Source of the DNA: Galeruca laticollis
Lineage: Eukaryota > Arthropoda > Insecta > Coleoptera > Chrysomelidae
Assembly: GCA_963921935.1 (NCBI GenBank)
Contig: OY998180.1
Coordinates: forward strand, 107,598,270-107,662,269
Length of the DNA stretch: 64,000 nt
Reading direction: 5' to 3'
Shown here: one piece after another, positions 10,766 through 22,194 of the stretch
How positions within the stretch are numbered: the first letter of the stretch is position 1
Layout of the letters: each line of letters begins with the position of its first letter
Program-made: the position numbers and the translations under genes
Notes under the pieces: generated by a model
What the model was told of the DNA's origin: nothing
Seen by the model: the letters and a program-made list of their open reading frames with translations, nothing else
Database searches by the model: none

Positions 10766-11700
10766 TTTAATAGTTGTTTGTTTTTTTAACTAGAAGCCAT
10801 TTCTCAACTTTTGTTAGAGGATTTTGAATCAAAACAGTTGAGAAAAAGTCAAAATTAGTATACATTTTGCAGAAAGAGGATGCTAGTGATGCTGGTACAT
10901 GGCACATTGAACATTTGAAACCTTACAATGAAATAGTATCTTCTGATGACTGTAACTACTAAATTGGAATCTGTGAAGATACATTGAAATGTAAATAGTG
11001 TACAAAGTTAGTATTATTAGTTAAATTAAGTTAACTTTTTCTGGAAAATTGGTTGAAGATATCTTTAGAAAATTGCGCATGATCATGGGGTTAGTATTGT
11101 ATAACGAAAAATTTTTCTCATTATATTAGTTTCAATTAATCACTAAGTAAACCTAAATTGAATACTTGAAAAATAATAGCAGTTAACAAATAATAATCTT
11201 ATTCCTGATGAAGAGCTTTTTAAGATATTTATCATTTTGATGTGTTGTTGTTACCGCTCAATAAAAGTAGTTGTTATTAACTATTATGGAAAAACAACTT
11301 TTTTATTTTCCCAAGGTAGGGGGGTGTAACATTCAGACTTACTCAACCAATGCGACCTTAAAGCTGTATTTAGGGGTTCTTATTGTTCTTATTTACATTT
11401 AATGCAGCTACCAAATATTTTTTTATGAATTTACTTGATTAAAAAACCATATATTTTGATTAGTATTATTTTCTTCTGCAAAATTAAGTTTAATTGAGCT
11501 AGGAAAGTAGTTAGAGTAAGTAATTTCTTGTTTTTGAAATATAACCAAAAATAAGTGGCGCCCTATTTCTGTCAATTCTTGTGATACGTAAGATCCTACG
11601 ACCACTACTCACCAGACAAAGTGCCACCGGAGCCTTGTAACTTCGAAAAAAGTTACTTAGTACAATTGAAAATAATGTAAACATTAAACAGCATAAAACC
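10766..11700. other. No gene recognised
   Basis: Flank of pogo copy 1. The short frames have no recognisable motif. A TGGCGCCC string near 11557 resembles a retroelement primer-binding site, but no LTR end could be shown beside it. Confidence 0.5.
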
Positions 11701-11730
11701 ATACCGTCATTAACTTATCAATCAAATGAT

Positions 11731-11922
11731 ATGGACCCTTTCCATATCTATGTAGAAAATAATAACGATAATTTCAAAGGCAAATTAAACCCGATTAAGG
11801 TTGGTGAAATCATTCTTCAAAACCATTTAGATATAAACAATAATATAAAACAAATACAATCCATAGGTAAAAACAGAATCCGTATACTTTTTGTTTACAT
11901 GAATAAGAAAGCAAAATATTAA
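11731..11922 (+). CDS. Possible retroelement gag/ORF1 fragment
   Basis: A 63-codon frame contains LNPIKVGEIILQNHLD and IKQIQSIGKNRIRILF. The pattern 'hPxxVGkxl...I..I..IGkNRixVxF' is common in short gag- or ORF1-like proteins of insect retroelements. There is no RT nearby and the frame stops where such proteins normally continue. The function is not established and it could be chance. Confidence 0.3.
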   Translation: MDPFHIYVENNNDNFKGKLNPIKVGEIILQNHLDINNNIKQIQSIGKNRIRILFVYMNKKAKY

Positions 11923-12356
11923 CCCTTCCTCTTTATAAAAATATTTGCATTTGATTATTCTACATTTAATGAACAAGTATTTTGTTTTGTATCCAATAAT
12001 ACTAAGAACGCCAAATTTATATTAACAATAAAATTTTCATGTGGGATTTTATATTTTGGCGGTTTTGTTAGTTTTGACTACAATCGCGTACATGTACTAA
12101 AATTTTAATATTGAGATGATTATCTATCCGTATATAAAGGTTATCTATGTTTTGTTTACATTTATGGGAAATCGTATAGACTTAGTTTCTAAGTTCTGTG
12201 CTTGTCTACATTATCTTTAGTTAGTTTAATACATTATTCCTTTTCTGTACAATTAATTATATTTACTGTTAATGAATAATTTTGTTCAAAAGCTTATTTA
12301 TAAATAGATTTTCTTTACGTTCTGTGTTGTTATTAACAGCATAGAAAATATATTTT
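11923..12356. other. No gene recognised
   Basis: AT-rich sequence without motifs. Confidence 0.5.
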
Positions 12357-12510
12357 CTCATGTTCCATTCAACACCTCTGCTCTCAGGTTTCATACCTTT
12401 ACTTGGTTGCACCGTATGAGGGCGTCTAATGAGACAAAAACATCATGTCTACGGTTACCACTCTTTTCAGTAGCCCCCTTTTTCTTTTTGCGAGGAATAC
12501 CCTCTAATCT
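12357..12510 (+). repeat. Dispersed repeat shared with 4139-4310
   Basis: Same orientation and order of landmarks as 4139-4310 (TCTCATGTTCCATTCAACAC ... GGTTACCACTCTTTTCAGTA), with clear divergence in the middle. It abuts the Ty3-like protease remnant. Confidence 0.72.
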
Positions 12511-12512
12511 CT

Positions 12513-13257
12513 TTGTTGCTTGTTATAAATATTGGGGGAGTGACAACTACATGCGAAGCACTAGTTGTGGAAAAACTGTCCATACTGTTAATTTTAGGTA
12601 TGGATTTCTTAAGAAAATATAAGGCAGTGATTGACGTGACCAAAAACCAGATCTCCCTAACGCATAACGTGACTAGGACACTAGTCCCCACCTCGTGTAG
12701 GACACAAGCGACAGAGGCAATTACTTGCCACGTAGCGACCTCATTTGGGAGGACACCGGTTACCTACCGGCGACTTTATCTGGCAGAATACCTGCGGGAC
12801 TAAGGACGAATCGCTAAAAACCTAAATGCGCAGGCACAAAAAGATAAAAGTAGGGCACAGGAGAAATGGGACAAACGATCAGCGAAACACGAGAAGCAAG
12901 TGGAAAAAATCAGAATTTAACAACCCCTAGAATCAAGACTAAATCAGACAGGAGCGAAAAAATAAGAAAAGATGACACGCTGGAAAACAAGGAAAAAATA
13001 AGGGAAGAAAAATATGTTGAAAGTATTGAAGATTGTTTAAAATATAGGAACGAAAGTACAGAAGCACAGGAAATTCCAAAAAACGGTGTAAATCTGCTTC
13101 CATAACATACCGTGAGTTTAGCCGAAATGTAAGACGATACCAGGAAGAACCACCATTCCAATCAAGCGCATGTTGAGCCACCATGTGAAGAAAATGACGT
13201 ACCCCCAGGCCCAGGTCCGGACTCGCCCAGAGAACAGATGGAAGAAGTCGTGTGAAC
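12513..13257 (+). pseudogene. Ty3-like retrotransposon remnant: protease end fused to integrase tail
   Basis: 12513-12800 encodes the C-terminal half of a retropepsin: INIGGVTTTCEALVVEKLS followed by ILLILGMDFLRKYKAVID, the ILGxDFL motif that follows the flap in Ty3-type proteases. The catalytic DTG is upstream of the preserved part. The reading then passes to ATSFGRTPVTYRRLYLAEYL and, after a stop, IAKNLNAQAQKDKSRAQEKW, which resembles the far C-terminus of Ty3 integrases (FGRxPV...A...AQ..K..yD). RT, RNase H and the integrase core are absent, so this is an internally deleted copy. A proline-rich tail ends near 13257. Confidence 0.5.
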
Positions 13258-14060
13258 TGTGCTATTCGGACAATAAATTTAGATGATAGGGACTTGAATT
13301 GTATAAACGCAGATATTTAAAAAGGGGTAACCATGTAGTATAGTAGATATGTACTATTAGCATCCTAGGAGCGGCAAATTTTTATTCTAGGTTAAAGATA
13401 ACAGTAGTAACTTAAGACTGGGGGCAGTCCTCTTTTCGAAGGGGGGGGGGCACATGTCACGTTTAGAAATAACACCCAGTATATGGCAGGCCAAACAAAA
13501 GTAGGTCAATGTTTTAAAATATGTTTTGCTAATTACTTCAAAGTAGAGCATAATGTTTTCTAATACAAGAGACAACAAAAAAACAACAAACTCAGCATTT
13601 TTGCGAGAGAACACTTTCTTGATTCGAAAAATACATTTTTTCGGGAAGTTGGTCTTCGGACCAGCGAAGCGAACGAGTGGGTTTTGAGAAAAACCAGCGA
13701 CCAGTCAAGTGAATCGAGAAAGGCCTACCTGAGAAGTGTATACCGTGACTGAAGACAAAGTGCCCCTTCAAGTAGAGAAGACGTGTCCTGGGAGGATGTT
13801 TATGTAAGTAAATAGATAATTATATATATTTTGTATAGCCTGGTTATATTTGTTTTATATTTATTCTGTACATAGTTTGTTAATTTTGGTTATCCGTATT
13901 TCTGCAATACATTTATTAAGTTTTTAATGAGTGGTTTCTTAATTGACCCCCCAGACCCGAATAGTGGATTCAGTAGCTACATCGTCGAGGTTGGTAGACG
14001 GGTAGGGACCCAACCCAAAAACCTAGCGTTGGGATAAAACCTTATATCGTCGCAATATAA

Positions 14061-14063
<3 letters not shown>
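13258..14063. other. No gene; possible 3' LTR of the deleted Ty3-like copy
   Basis: The interval follows the retroelement tail and includes a G10 run at 13441-13450 and a mixed GC/AT composition with an AATACATTTATTAAG-like polyadenylation region near 13905. No duplicate exists in the window, so an LTR cannot be proved. Confidence 0.35.

Positions 14064-14111
<48 letters not shown>
14064..14111. repeat. (TA)n microsatellite
   Basis: About 24 TA units at the left edge of the pLTR fold-back. Confidence 0.97.
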
Positions 14112-14113
<2 letters not shown>

Positions 14114-14204
14114 AAATAGTCTTTGCCGACTAATTAGGTATAAAACCACGAATATTGGGGTACCGGCAAGTTAATTTAAAGAAAACTCTTGTTACTGTTT
14201 TTCT

Positions 14205-14246
14205 TCCAAGCTTTCGGAAACGTTTATTTCCATTATCAAGGATAAG
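14205..14246 (-). ncRNA. Hammerhead-like motif, left arm of pLTR fold-back
   Basis: On the minus strand: CCTTGATAAT, helix II GGAAA-TAAACG-TTTCC (5 bp), GAAA, self-complementary AGCT as a minimal helix III, then TGG. The CUGANGA box is degenerate (CTTGATAA), so this is a decayed or variant copy. Confidence 0.4.
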
Positions 14247-14883
14247 TAAATTGAGATTGTTATAAATTGGTAAATATTTGAATTTTTTAAAAAAAATTTT
14301 TTCAATCATAAATCATTTTGACAGATTCATGAATGTAAACATTTTCTTTATATGCTAAAATGTTTTTGAAAACAAAAGAAAAAAATTGGTTATATTTGTA
14401 ATATAGGTTATTAGTTATTCAAATATTCTTCTTTTATTATATAAAATTCAACCTCAAATTATTATAGATGTCATCATGTCATCTTAATAATTTAAAAGTA
14501 TTGAAAACATTTTTAAAATCATTTACCTAAAATAAAATTATTTCTAATTCTTATTTGATGATTTTTAGAAATAATTTTATTTTAGGTAAATGATTTTAAA
14601 AATGTTTTCAATACTTTTAAATTATTAAGATGACATGATGACATCTATAATAATTTGAGGTTGAATTTTATATAATAAAAGAAGAATATTTTAATAACTA
14701 ATAACCTATATTACAAATATAACCAATTTTCTTCTTTTGTTTTCGAAAACATTTTAGCATATAAAGAAAATGTTTACATTCACGAATCTGTCAAAATGTC
14801 AAAATGATTTATGATTGAAAAAAATTTTTTTTTAAAAATTCAAATATAATTATATTTACCAATTTATAACAATCTCAATTTAC

Positions 14884-14926
14884 TTATCCTTGATAATGGA
14901 AATAAACGTTTCCGAAAGCTTGGAAG
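14884..14926 (+). ncRNA. Hammerhead-like motif, right arm of pLTR fold-back
   Basis: Mirror copy of the 14205-14246 motif with identical helix II, GAAA and AGCTTGG. Confidence 0.4.
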
Positions 14927-14982
14927 AAAAATAGTAACAAGAGTTTTCTTTAAATTAACTTGCCGTTACCCCAATATTCGTG

Positions 14983-14987
<5 letters not shown>

Positions 14988-15012
<25 letters not shown>
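14988..15012. repeat. (TA)n microsatellite
   Basis: TA run shared between the pLTR fold-back and the left end of the Ginger-like element. Confidence 0.95.
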
Positions 15013-15013
<1 letters not shown>

Positions 15014-15211
15014 GTCGGAGACAAACAGTGAAATCAGTCATTCCCCGTAATTCCTAGTCAATTCAGGGAATGCCGGCAAACGCCGTAAATCCCTGTAATA
15101 GCTGGTCTATGTCAGTCAATTACCGGAAAAACGAACATCAAGATGTTACCTCATTTTCCTATCTCAGTCATTCCGTGTAATAACCGATTTAGGCAAACGG
15201 TGTTCTCACTT
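15013..15211 (+). repeat. Left terminal inverted repeat of the Ginger-like element
   Basis: Pairs with 18612-18847. Contains GTCATTCCCCGTAATTCC and a second imperfect copy GTCATTCCGTGTAATAACC, so the TIR itself is built of short repeated boxes that could serve as transposase binding sites (inference). Confidence 0.85.
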
Positions 15212-15448
15212 CATTTTTAATAGGTAAATAAAAATAGCTCACCTATAATAATTTGGTGTTTTTTTATAATTTATTTATTGCAAAGTGCGAACAAAGAAAA
15301 TACAGAACGTAACAAAGAACAAAAAACAAACAACGAATATAAAACATAAAATGAACATAAAAGAAATACCTAGTTGTATTAACATACAATACCTAAATGA
15401 ACATATAAAAATAAGAGAAATAATAATTTGGGACAAATTAAAAAACGA

Positions 15449-17828
15449 TTACTTATTAGCACAAGTTGTGCTTTTATGGCACCTTGAATTGCACAGAACT
15501 TTTTTTTTTAAACAGGCGCATCTGTTTGATTGGCATTGTTTTTTTGCCGGTTTACAAGAACACTTTAAGTATCCCTGACCCCCGGCCAGTGATAATGCCT
15601 GTATTGCTTCGCGCTTTGACACAAACAAATTTGGAACATTATCTATTGTAAAAAATTGTTCCTTTGTACTTATTAGGTCTGGTCGGTTAAACCACGATTT
15701 AATACGACCAGTTGAGCATCCTACCTGATAAACACCATTCTTGTAATCAGTAATTACACAAATCAAGTTTTGCAAATCAGAAGGGCCTCTATCAATTTTG
15801 TCAACGGGTAAAAGGACACACGAGCCAATGTCTAAATGAGCTAGTTTTTTAGCAGTATTTGTCAACATTTTTTCTGCCGCCATTTTTTGGCCCTGACTAG
15901 CATTAGATCTGTTTTCTAAAATTGTCATTCCATTCCGACATAAATTACATTTGCCTCCGTTTTCAGGGCATATCAAACAAATGTCTAAAGTGTCTGGGGT
16001 ATTAGATTTTGCTGATGCCATTGGTGCTTCTGATATCCATCGAAAACAAATTTCATGACAAATCTAGTCCCAAGCCGAAACTACTTAGTAGAAGGAGAAG
16101 AAATTTTCCAAGTTATATCCTACAGATATCTGGGCCATGATATTACGATTGGCAGGGACAATCAAACCTGCGAAATCAAAAGAAGGATAGGACTAACGTG
16201 GGCCGCCTATGGGAAGCTGAAGCACATTTTTAAGTCCGAAACCCCCATATGCCTTAAGCGGAAGGTGTTTGATCAGTGTGTTCTGCCGGTTCTGACTTAT
16301 GGTTCGGACACCTTTACTCTAACACGAAAATCGGCAAATAAAGTAAGAGTGGCCCAGCGAGCCATGGAACGCTCCATGTTGGGAGTCACGCTGAGAGACA
16401 GGTTCCCGAATGATCGGATACGTCAGAGAACAGGGGTTACCGATGCAATCCCGCGAATAACATATCTAAAGTGGAACTGGGCTGGACATGTCGCAAGAAT
16501 GACCAACGAAAGATGGACCAAAAAGATCATAGAGTGGAGACCTAGGCAAGATGCGTTCAGGAACAGAGGTCGTCCGCCGACCCGGTGGACGGATGACATA
16601 AAAAGAGTAACACCAAATTGGATCCAGGATGCCCAGGATCGAAATAAATGGAGATCGTTAACGGAGGCCTATGTTCAGCAGTGGACGAGACAGGCTGTTT
16701 GATGATGATGATGATTGGTGCTTCTGATAGGGACTCTGAATAAATTTCTTGGCAAACAGCGTTAGAATAATTTTTAACCATATTTACACTTTTATCTGCT
16801 AGTTTTGCGGAGACTTGTTGAATGGTGCTTTCTATTTCCTTTGAATTTTCACCTATCTTTGTGTTTTCAATTACTTTGTCGTCAATTAAATATGTTTCTT
16901 CTATTTCAACAGTCTCTTTTACCTCCTGCGTTGTTTCCAGCATACGCCTCAAATCATCTTCATCTTCAATCGGCTCTAATATATCTCTTGTGATATGTTG
17001 AGAGGAAAAACCTACTTTTGGGTCAACTCCGAATAAAGCCTTATATGGTGTGCGCCCAATAACTTTATGGAAAGAACTATTCTTCTGGAACTGAACGAGG
17101 TAACATCCTAGTGACCAATTTGTTGAATAATTATCGTGCATCCACGCCCTTAACATATTCTCCACGTCTTGGTTGCTTCTTTCGATGCTTCCCTGTGACT
17201 GCGGGTGTCTTGGTCTACCATGTATAATTTTTAAAGTGGGCCACATTTTCACTAATTCAGAAATTAATGAATTGGTAAATTCACGACCATTGTCCGACTG
17301 TAATATGCTGGGTGCTCCAGCTTCCAAAAATATTTTGAGTAGTTCATTGGCAACTTCATTCGCAGTCTTTGTTTGGAGAGGACGCAAAAAAAGAAATTTT
17401 GTTAGATGGTCCTGGTAGTTAAATAACCATTTGTAGTTTTTATCCGGACAAGATTGAAAATCCATCAAGTCTACCTGTCCTCGAGAATTAAAATTGGTCG
17501 AAATGATCGGTTTAATTGTTAAATTGGTATGGATTTTATTTCTTTTTCTTTGGCAAATATCACAGGTCTCCAAAAATGTTTCAATCACATTTCTGGCAAT
17601 ATCACATTTTTTTTGTAATACGTGGATCATTTTGTCTCTACCTCCATGACCTACACTAATATGGGTTTCCAATAATATGTTAAACAAATCTTCATAGCAA
17701 ACAATGGAGATATAATTATCATCTGGCCTAAATTTTCGGGTCTTAATTACGACTTGCTTACCGCCAATTTCTATTACATCGTACAAAGATAACAAATGGT
17801 ACTGTCTTCGGGTTTTGGTTTTTCTTAG
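15449..17828 (-). pseudogene. Ginger/KRBA2-like integrase transposase, split by an RTE insertion
   Basis: Minus strand, N- to C-terminus. A frame that opens near 17828 after a plausible splice acceptor (TTCATTAG) begins RRQYHLLSLYDVIEIGG. The HHCC zinc finger follows (HISVGHGGRDKM...CDICQRKR). The integrase core has all three acidic residues visible: QVDLMDFQ, LQSDNGREF and SQGSIERSNQ. Then IGRTPYKALFG and an acidic linker. At 16730/16019 the frame is broken by the RTE insertion, and it resumes in phase with MASAKSNTPDT. It ends in a cysteine-rich tail (CSCKPAKKQCQSNRCACLKK...CH) typical of this family. Removing the insertion and one target duplication leaves an open frame, so the gene may have been intact until the insertion. 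The predicted role is DNA strand transfer at the TIRs. Confidence 0.85.
16036..16713 (+). mobile_element. RTE-clade non-LTR retrotransposon, 5'-truncated, with 16-bp target duplication
   Basis: ATTGGTGCTTCTGATA occurs at 16020-16035 and again at 16714-16729, directly flanking the insert. The insert encodes the C-terminal part of an RTE ORF2: KTKFMTNL, SYRYLGHDITI, EIKRRIGLTWAAYGKL, LPVLTYGSDTFTLT, KWNWAGHVARM, then RGRPPTRWTDDIKR and ending at 16702. It stops before a short (GAT)n tail, the usual RTE 3' end. The frame is open throughout and starts mid-protein, as expected from 5' truncation during target-primed reverse transcription. Confidence 0.93.
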
Positions 17829-18238
17829 CTAATGAAATCTCTGCGGCCATCTGTAAGATTGTGGAACTTGTAAATATACAGTTCAATTTACGTAGTACTC
17901 GCAGTAGTGAAATTACAAAATTGATAAAAAACCTATCTCGAAAACGGCCTTAGAAAAACTGTAGTTTAGATGTTTTGACTAATTTTTATCTTAACTTTTT
18001 CGTAAAAAAACAGGGTGTTCCATTTAAAAAAAAACGTATTTTGATATAATATTTCCTTAGTGGAACCCCTAAAAATTAACTATGCGCAACACTGAATTTC
18101 TACTTAATTATAACGTTCCTAATAAAACGGCCCTTTAAGATTATTCCATATTCTATTAAGGAAGTTATTGACTCTTGTTGTTTTATACCGTTTTCAGAAA
18201 TCGCCCTGTATATCGAAAACGAAACCATCTACTAACGA

Positions 18239-18484
18239 TTAGTTTGTGCAAGGTTTAGTTAAAAAAAAATAAGTCATGACAACTAAATTATTTTTTTCTA
18301 TCTCCTTCCGTTTTCGAGATACTCCGTAAAACATGCCAATTTGTGTAACAACCACCGGATAGGTTTGTATTAATACAAATTCATTCACCTCATTTAATTC
18401 TGCAGATGTCCAAGGTTTATTTTTGTTTTTATTGGAATAATATTCATCTATACTTTTATAAAACAAAACCGAATGCTGCGACAT
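18239..18484 (-). CDS. Possible first exon of the Ginger-like transposase
   Basis: An 81-codon minus frame begins MSQHSVLFYKSIDEYYSNKN inside the element, upstream of the main transposase frame and on the same strand. A splice donor might lie in the ATCCGGTGG stretch near 18357 and the acceptor near 17828. I recognise no domain in it. The exon call rests on position and strand only. Confidence 0.35.
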   Translation of the reverse strand: MSQHSVLFYKSIDEYYSNKNKNKPWTSAELNEVNEFVLIQTYPVVVTQIGMFYGVSRKRKEIEKNNLVVMTYFFLTKPCTN

Positions 18485-18611
18485 GTTGCTCTACAAAAAT
18501 ATGAAGGAATGTGAAATATAATCTATTTACATCTGAACTCTACTGTGCAATTCGCTGAACTACAATCGGCACATCGGCACTCTAGTCTCACTCCCTCCTA
18601 GATCTCAAATG

Positions 18612-18847
18612 GCAGAACACCGTTTGCCTAAATCGGTTATTACACGGAATGACTGGGGTAGGAAAATAAGGTAACAGCTTGATGTTCGTTTTTCCGGTAT
18701 TTGACTGACATAGACCAGCTATTACAGGGATTGACTAAAAATTTTAGTCAAACGCTGAAATAATTTGACGATTACGGCGTTTGCCGACATTCCCTGAATT
18801 GACTAGGAATTACGGGGAATGACTGATTTCACTGTTTGCCCTCGACA
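18612..18847 (-). repeat. Right terminal inverted repeat of the Ginger-like element
   Basis: Reverse complement of 15013-15211 with a ~37-bp extra segment around 18745-18780. Confidence 0.85.
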
Positions 18848-18957
<110 letters not shown>

Positions 18958-19635
18958 CTTTTAAATATTATGGGGTACAGCCAAAATGTATGGGTGGTTA
19001 AGAAAATTCGATTTTCACTATACCAAGCTTTCGATAATTTTATTATTATCTTTTTCAAAGCTAAAATACAATTTTGTTAAACTAAAAAACAAGGTTTATG
19101 TTTTATATAAGTAAAACTTACTAGTAAATTGAATAAATTCTTGAAGGATATCAAAATTGATAACATTATTATGATTTCAGTTTCATATAATTAAAAAACA
19201 CTGATATCAATTGCTGAGAACGTTGTCTGTAGTATCAAGGAATAAAATTTTTTTGAAATGATTGATCAGTCATAGTTTTTTTGACTTTTTTTGATAACAG
19301 GGACAACTAACAACGTTAAGGTTTAAGGTTAAATACCTTAACTTACACTAACTTTTTTATCTAGTGTGAAATTACATCTTGTCATTCATATATCAATGAC
19401 AAATGTAAATATAAAGGTTAAAGGTTAAAGGTTGAATATCCTGATTAACACTAACATGTAGATTTAGTATAAATTTTCATTATATGATTTGAAATTCATT
19501 TAATTTCATTTAAATTTGAAAATTACCAATAAAAAATTTTGTAATGACAAGTTAAATTTATTTAAAAAAATGGATATGAAAGAAATTGAAACTTTATAAT
19601 AACTATGTTAGTTATCATAAAATCATGCATTTTAT
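18958..19635 (-). mobile_element. PLE 3 3' pLTR
   Basis: Non-coding sequence downstream of the PLE 3 stop, repeated at 22195-22859 (same orientation) and 24937-25620 (inverted). A triplication of AAAGGTTAAAGG and similar steps at 19413-19430 differs among the copies. It abuts the TA tract. Confidence 0.88.
19022..19062 (-). ncRNA. Hammerhead-like motif, PLE 3 3' pLTR
   Basis: Minus strand: CTTTGAAAAA, helix II GATAAT-AATAAA-ATTATC (6 bp), GAAA, self-complementary AGCT, TGG. The CUGANGA box is not conserved. Confidence 0.35.
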
Positions 19636-22176
19636 TTAATATTCATCATCTGATGTTATGTGTAGGAAATCCGTGTCATTGTTAAAGGTTGTTGGTTTAT
19701 TTTGTAGGTAAATAAGTTGAGTATATATTGCACTGACATTGTTGATATCTGATCTCTTATTCATCGATGGTTGATTTAATTTTATGTTTACTAATTCTAT
19801 GAATTCTCTTTTAGTTTTATTAGATTCTATACTCAAAATTTTAGTTTCTTTATAATTCATTCTATGTTTAGTTTCTAAAACATGTTCTGTGAGTGCACAA
19901 GTTTTTTTATTTAGATTGCAATCACTTTGATGTTGGGTTATACGGTGCTTTAGGGTACGTGAGGTCTGGCCAGTGTAAGTTAAGTTACAATGTATACATG
20001 GAATGTTATATATTACGTTAGTTTTAATTACTTTTTCAACTTTCTGTTTAACTTTTGAAAAAACGTCTCCTACCTTTAAAATATTCCTGTTAGCAATTTT
20101 AATGTTTTCATTTTTAAATATTATATTGATTTTGTCTGAAAGGTTCTTAACATAAGGTAATGACCCATATTTAGTATTCACTGTTTCATTATTATCTAAG
20201 GGTACATTTTCGTTGCTTGTATGTGTATGATTGAGGTTTGTATCAATAGTTGTATTAAAAATCAATTTTTTTAATAAGGTTCTAGGATAACTATTGTTAA
20301 TGAAAATATCGAAAAGAACTTTTAAATTTTTGTTCAAAGGGTGGGATGACAAATTCGTGCTATTCTATTTTTCATGGATAGAACTAGATTTATTTTTATT
20401 TTTTCGGAATGGTAAGAGTTGTAATTCAAGTATCTTCCTGAATTTGTGGGTTTCCTATACCAATCTAATATAACTATATTTTTTGGATTACGTATCAATA
20501 AACTGTCTAGGAAAGGTATACTATTGTTGGTTTCTGTTTCAATTGTAAATTGTATGTTGGTATTGTGGCTATTAAAAACTTGTAGAATCGTGTCTATACC
20601 ATTACTAGGAATTGCACAAATTAAATCATCAAGATATTTTTTTAAAAAAGGGATTTCAAATGGTAATTTTGGAATACAACTATTAAGTAAGTCATCCATC
20701 ACATATTGTGCATATATTGGTGAGACAGAGCTTCCCATTGGTGTTCCAAAAATTTGTTTATATAATTTGTCGTTATATGCAAAAAAGGTACCCTTTTCAA
20801 TAAGATCAACGAATTCAATAAAATTGTTATAAGATAGTTTACAATGTATACTTAGATTTGGCCAGTGTTTTTTTATACTTTGTTTAACTAATGAAATTGG
20901 AATATTACTAAAGAGTGAGACAACATCTAAGCTGATTATAACATGATTTGGAGGTAGTTGTTTATTTTGTATGAATTCAGCGAAACAGAAAGAATCCTGA
21001 ATATAATATTCATTGTTTTTACAATATGCATTTGTTAAGGTGTCAGTCACAAATTGTGCAATTCCTGCTGTGGGTGATTCAATTGATGAAATGATTGGTC
21101 TTAAGCTTAAAGTATCTTTATGTATTTTGGGTAGTCCGTAGTATTTAGGTGTTAAGGCCGATGTTGATTTTAATTTTTTTAATTCTGAAGTTGAGAATTT
21201 ACTACTATATTTTTTAGTTAAGGTGTAAGTTTTTTGAATTAGTGTTGATATAGGGTTTGTTTTGATTTCAGAGTAATATTTATTGTTATCAATGATATTG
21301 TTAGAGAGTCTTATGTAATCAGTTTTATACATAAGTACACTGACATTAACTTTATCTGCTCTAGTTATAATAAGATTGGGATTATCATTCAAAAAAGTTT
21401 TAGTTTTATTGAATAAAAATCTCAAATAACTATTTTGTTGTTTCTGTTTGTGAAAATGATTTGTAATTAAATTTGTAATTTTTGCTCTGAAAAGATTTTT
21501 CTTTTCGTTTTCAAAGTCGTTAATTAAGTATTCAATATCAGCCAGTAGCCTATGTACCGAAATATCATTATTAGAAGTTTCAATTGCGAATTTGTGACCT
21601 AGTGCCAAAAAAGTTTTAATATCTTTAGGAATGTCAACATCAGTTAAGTTTGTTAACCAGTTATCTTGAGTTATTATTGATTTTAATTTATAGTTCTTTA
21701 AAGATTCAAGTTTTTTAATGTTAGTTTTTTTTTAAATTTATAAATTTTCGTTCTAAAGATTGTTTGTTAAATTGTTTGAATTGTTGAAAAACAAGTTCAG
21801 ATAGAGTTTTAGTGATTTTGGTTTCTAAATTGGGTATTATTTTTTCTAAATTATTGACAGTCCTATGAGTATTATTGATTTCAAAATTTAACAGGTTGTT
21901 CCTTAACCTGTTAATTAGTTGGTGTCCATATTGTCCTAGTCTACCATTATCTGTGCCAGTTAGGTATTCCATGTTTTTTGTGTTGTTTATAACATGTGAT
22001 GGCAAGATTCCACTTTTTCTACAGTTCAGCAAAAAAATTTTTCTGTTTATCATTTTGATCTCCTTGTTCTTCAGTTTAACCCAATGTTTAAGTTCCTTTA
22101 CAACCGGTAGTCCGTATTGTATTGAAACATCTTCATAGAATCCCATTTTAATAAAATAAAGTAGAAGGGTAGTCAC
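19636..22176 (-). CDS. Penelope-like element 3 polyprotein (RT plus GIY-YIG), two single-base frameshifts
   Basis: This is the most complete PLE here. On the minus strand 22176-21721 gives the N-terminal region (SGILPSHVINN). A frame slip in an A9 run near 21727 leads into 21608-20334: RADKVNVSVLMYKTDY, YYGLPKIHKDTLSLRPIISS, IISLDVVSLFSNIPI with the motif A Asp, KQIFGTPMGSSVSP, KKYLDDLICAIP (YLDD variant of YVDD) and LDWYRKPTNSGRYLNYN. A one-base deletion near 20338 shifts into 20352-19636: linker, KIANRN, then GIY-YIG NVIYNIPCIHCNLTYTGQTSRTLKHRI and ALTEHVLETKHRMN. It ends SDDEY. Only two single-base slips separate it from an open gene of about 850 codons. Its pLTRs lie on both sides. Confidence 0.92.
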
Positions 22177-22194
22177 GGCTGAATAGTTGAAAAA

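Larger units (their letters stand above)
14139..14990. mobile_element. PLE pLTR fold-back, 0.85-kb palindrome
   Basis: TATAAAACCACGAATATTGG at 14139 is matched by its complement ending at 14990. The two ~410-bp arms are nearly identical around a ~18-bp loop near 14550-14566. There is no coding sequence. Each arm contains the hammerhead-like block (helix II hairpin, GAAAGCTTGG) in pLTR orientation, so the object is two PLE pseudo-LTRs joined head-to-head. (TA)n lies on both sides. Confidence 0.85.
15013..18847 (-). mobile_element. Ginger-like DNA transposon (integrase-type transposase), 3.8 kb
   Basis: Long terminal inverted repeats bound the element: TGTCGGAGACAAACAGTGAA at 15013 and, on the other strand, TGTCGAGGGCAAACAGTGAA ending at 18847. 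Similarity extends about 200 bp inward, to about 15211 and 18612, with one ~37-bp indel. Both ends sit in (TA)n, so the TATA flanks fit a 4-bp duplication but do not prove it. The element encodes an integrase-like transposase on the minus strand and is itself interrupted by an RTE fragment. TGT...ACA ends plus a retroviral-type integrase are the hallmarks of Ginger transposons. Confidence 0.82.

Noticed and set aside
11555..11575. TGGCGCCC as a retroviral-type primer-binding site
   Set aside because: No LTR end or LTR pair found beside it. A similar string near 31690 lies inside the LTR-like insertion in a position that fits no LTR-PBS order.
13441..13450. G10 run as a polypurine tract
   Set aside because: It is G-only, and no LTR start follows it that can be matched to a second copy.
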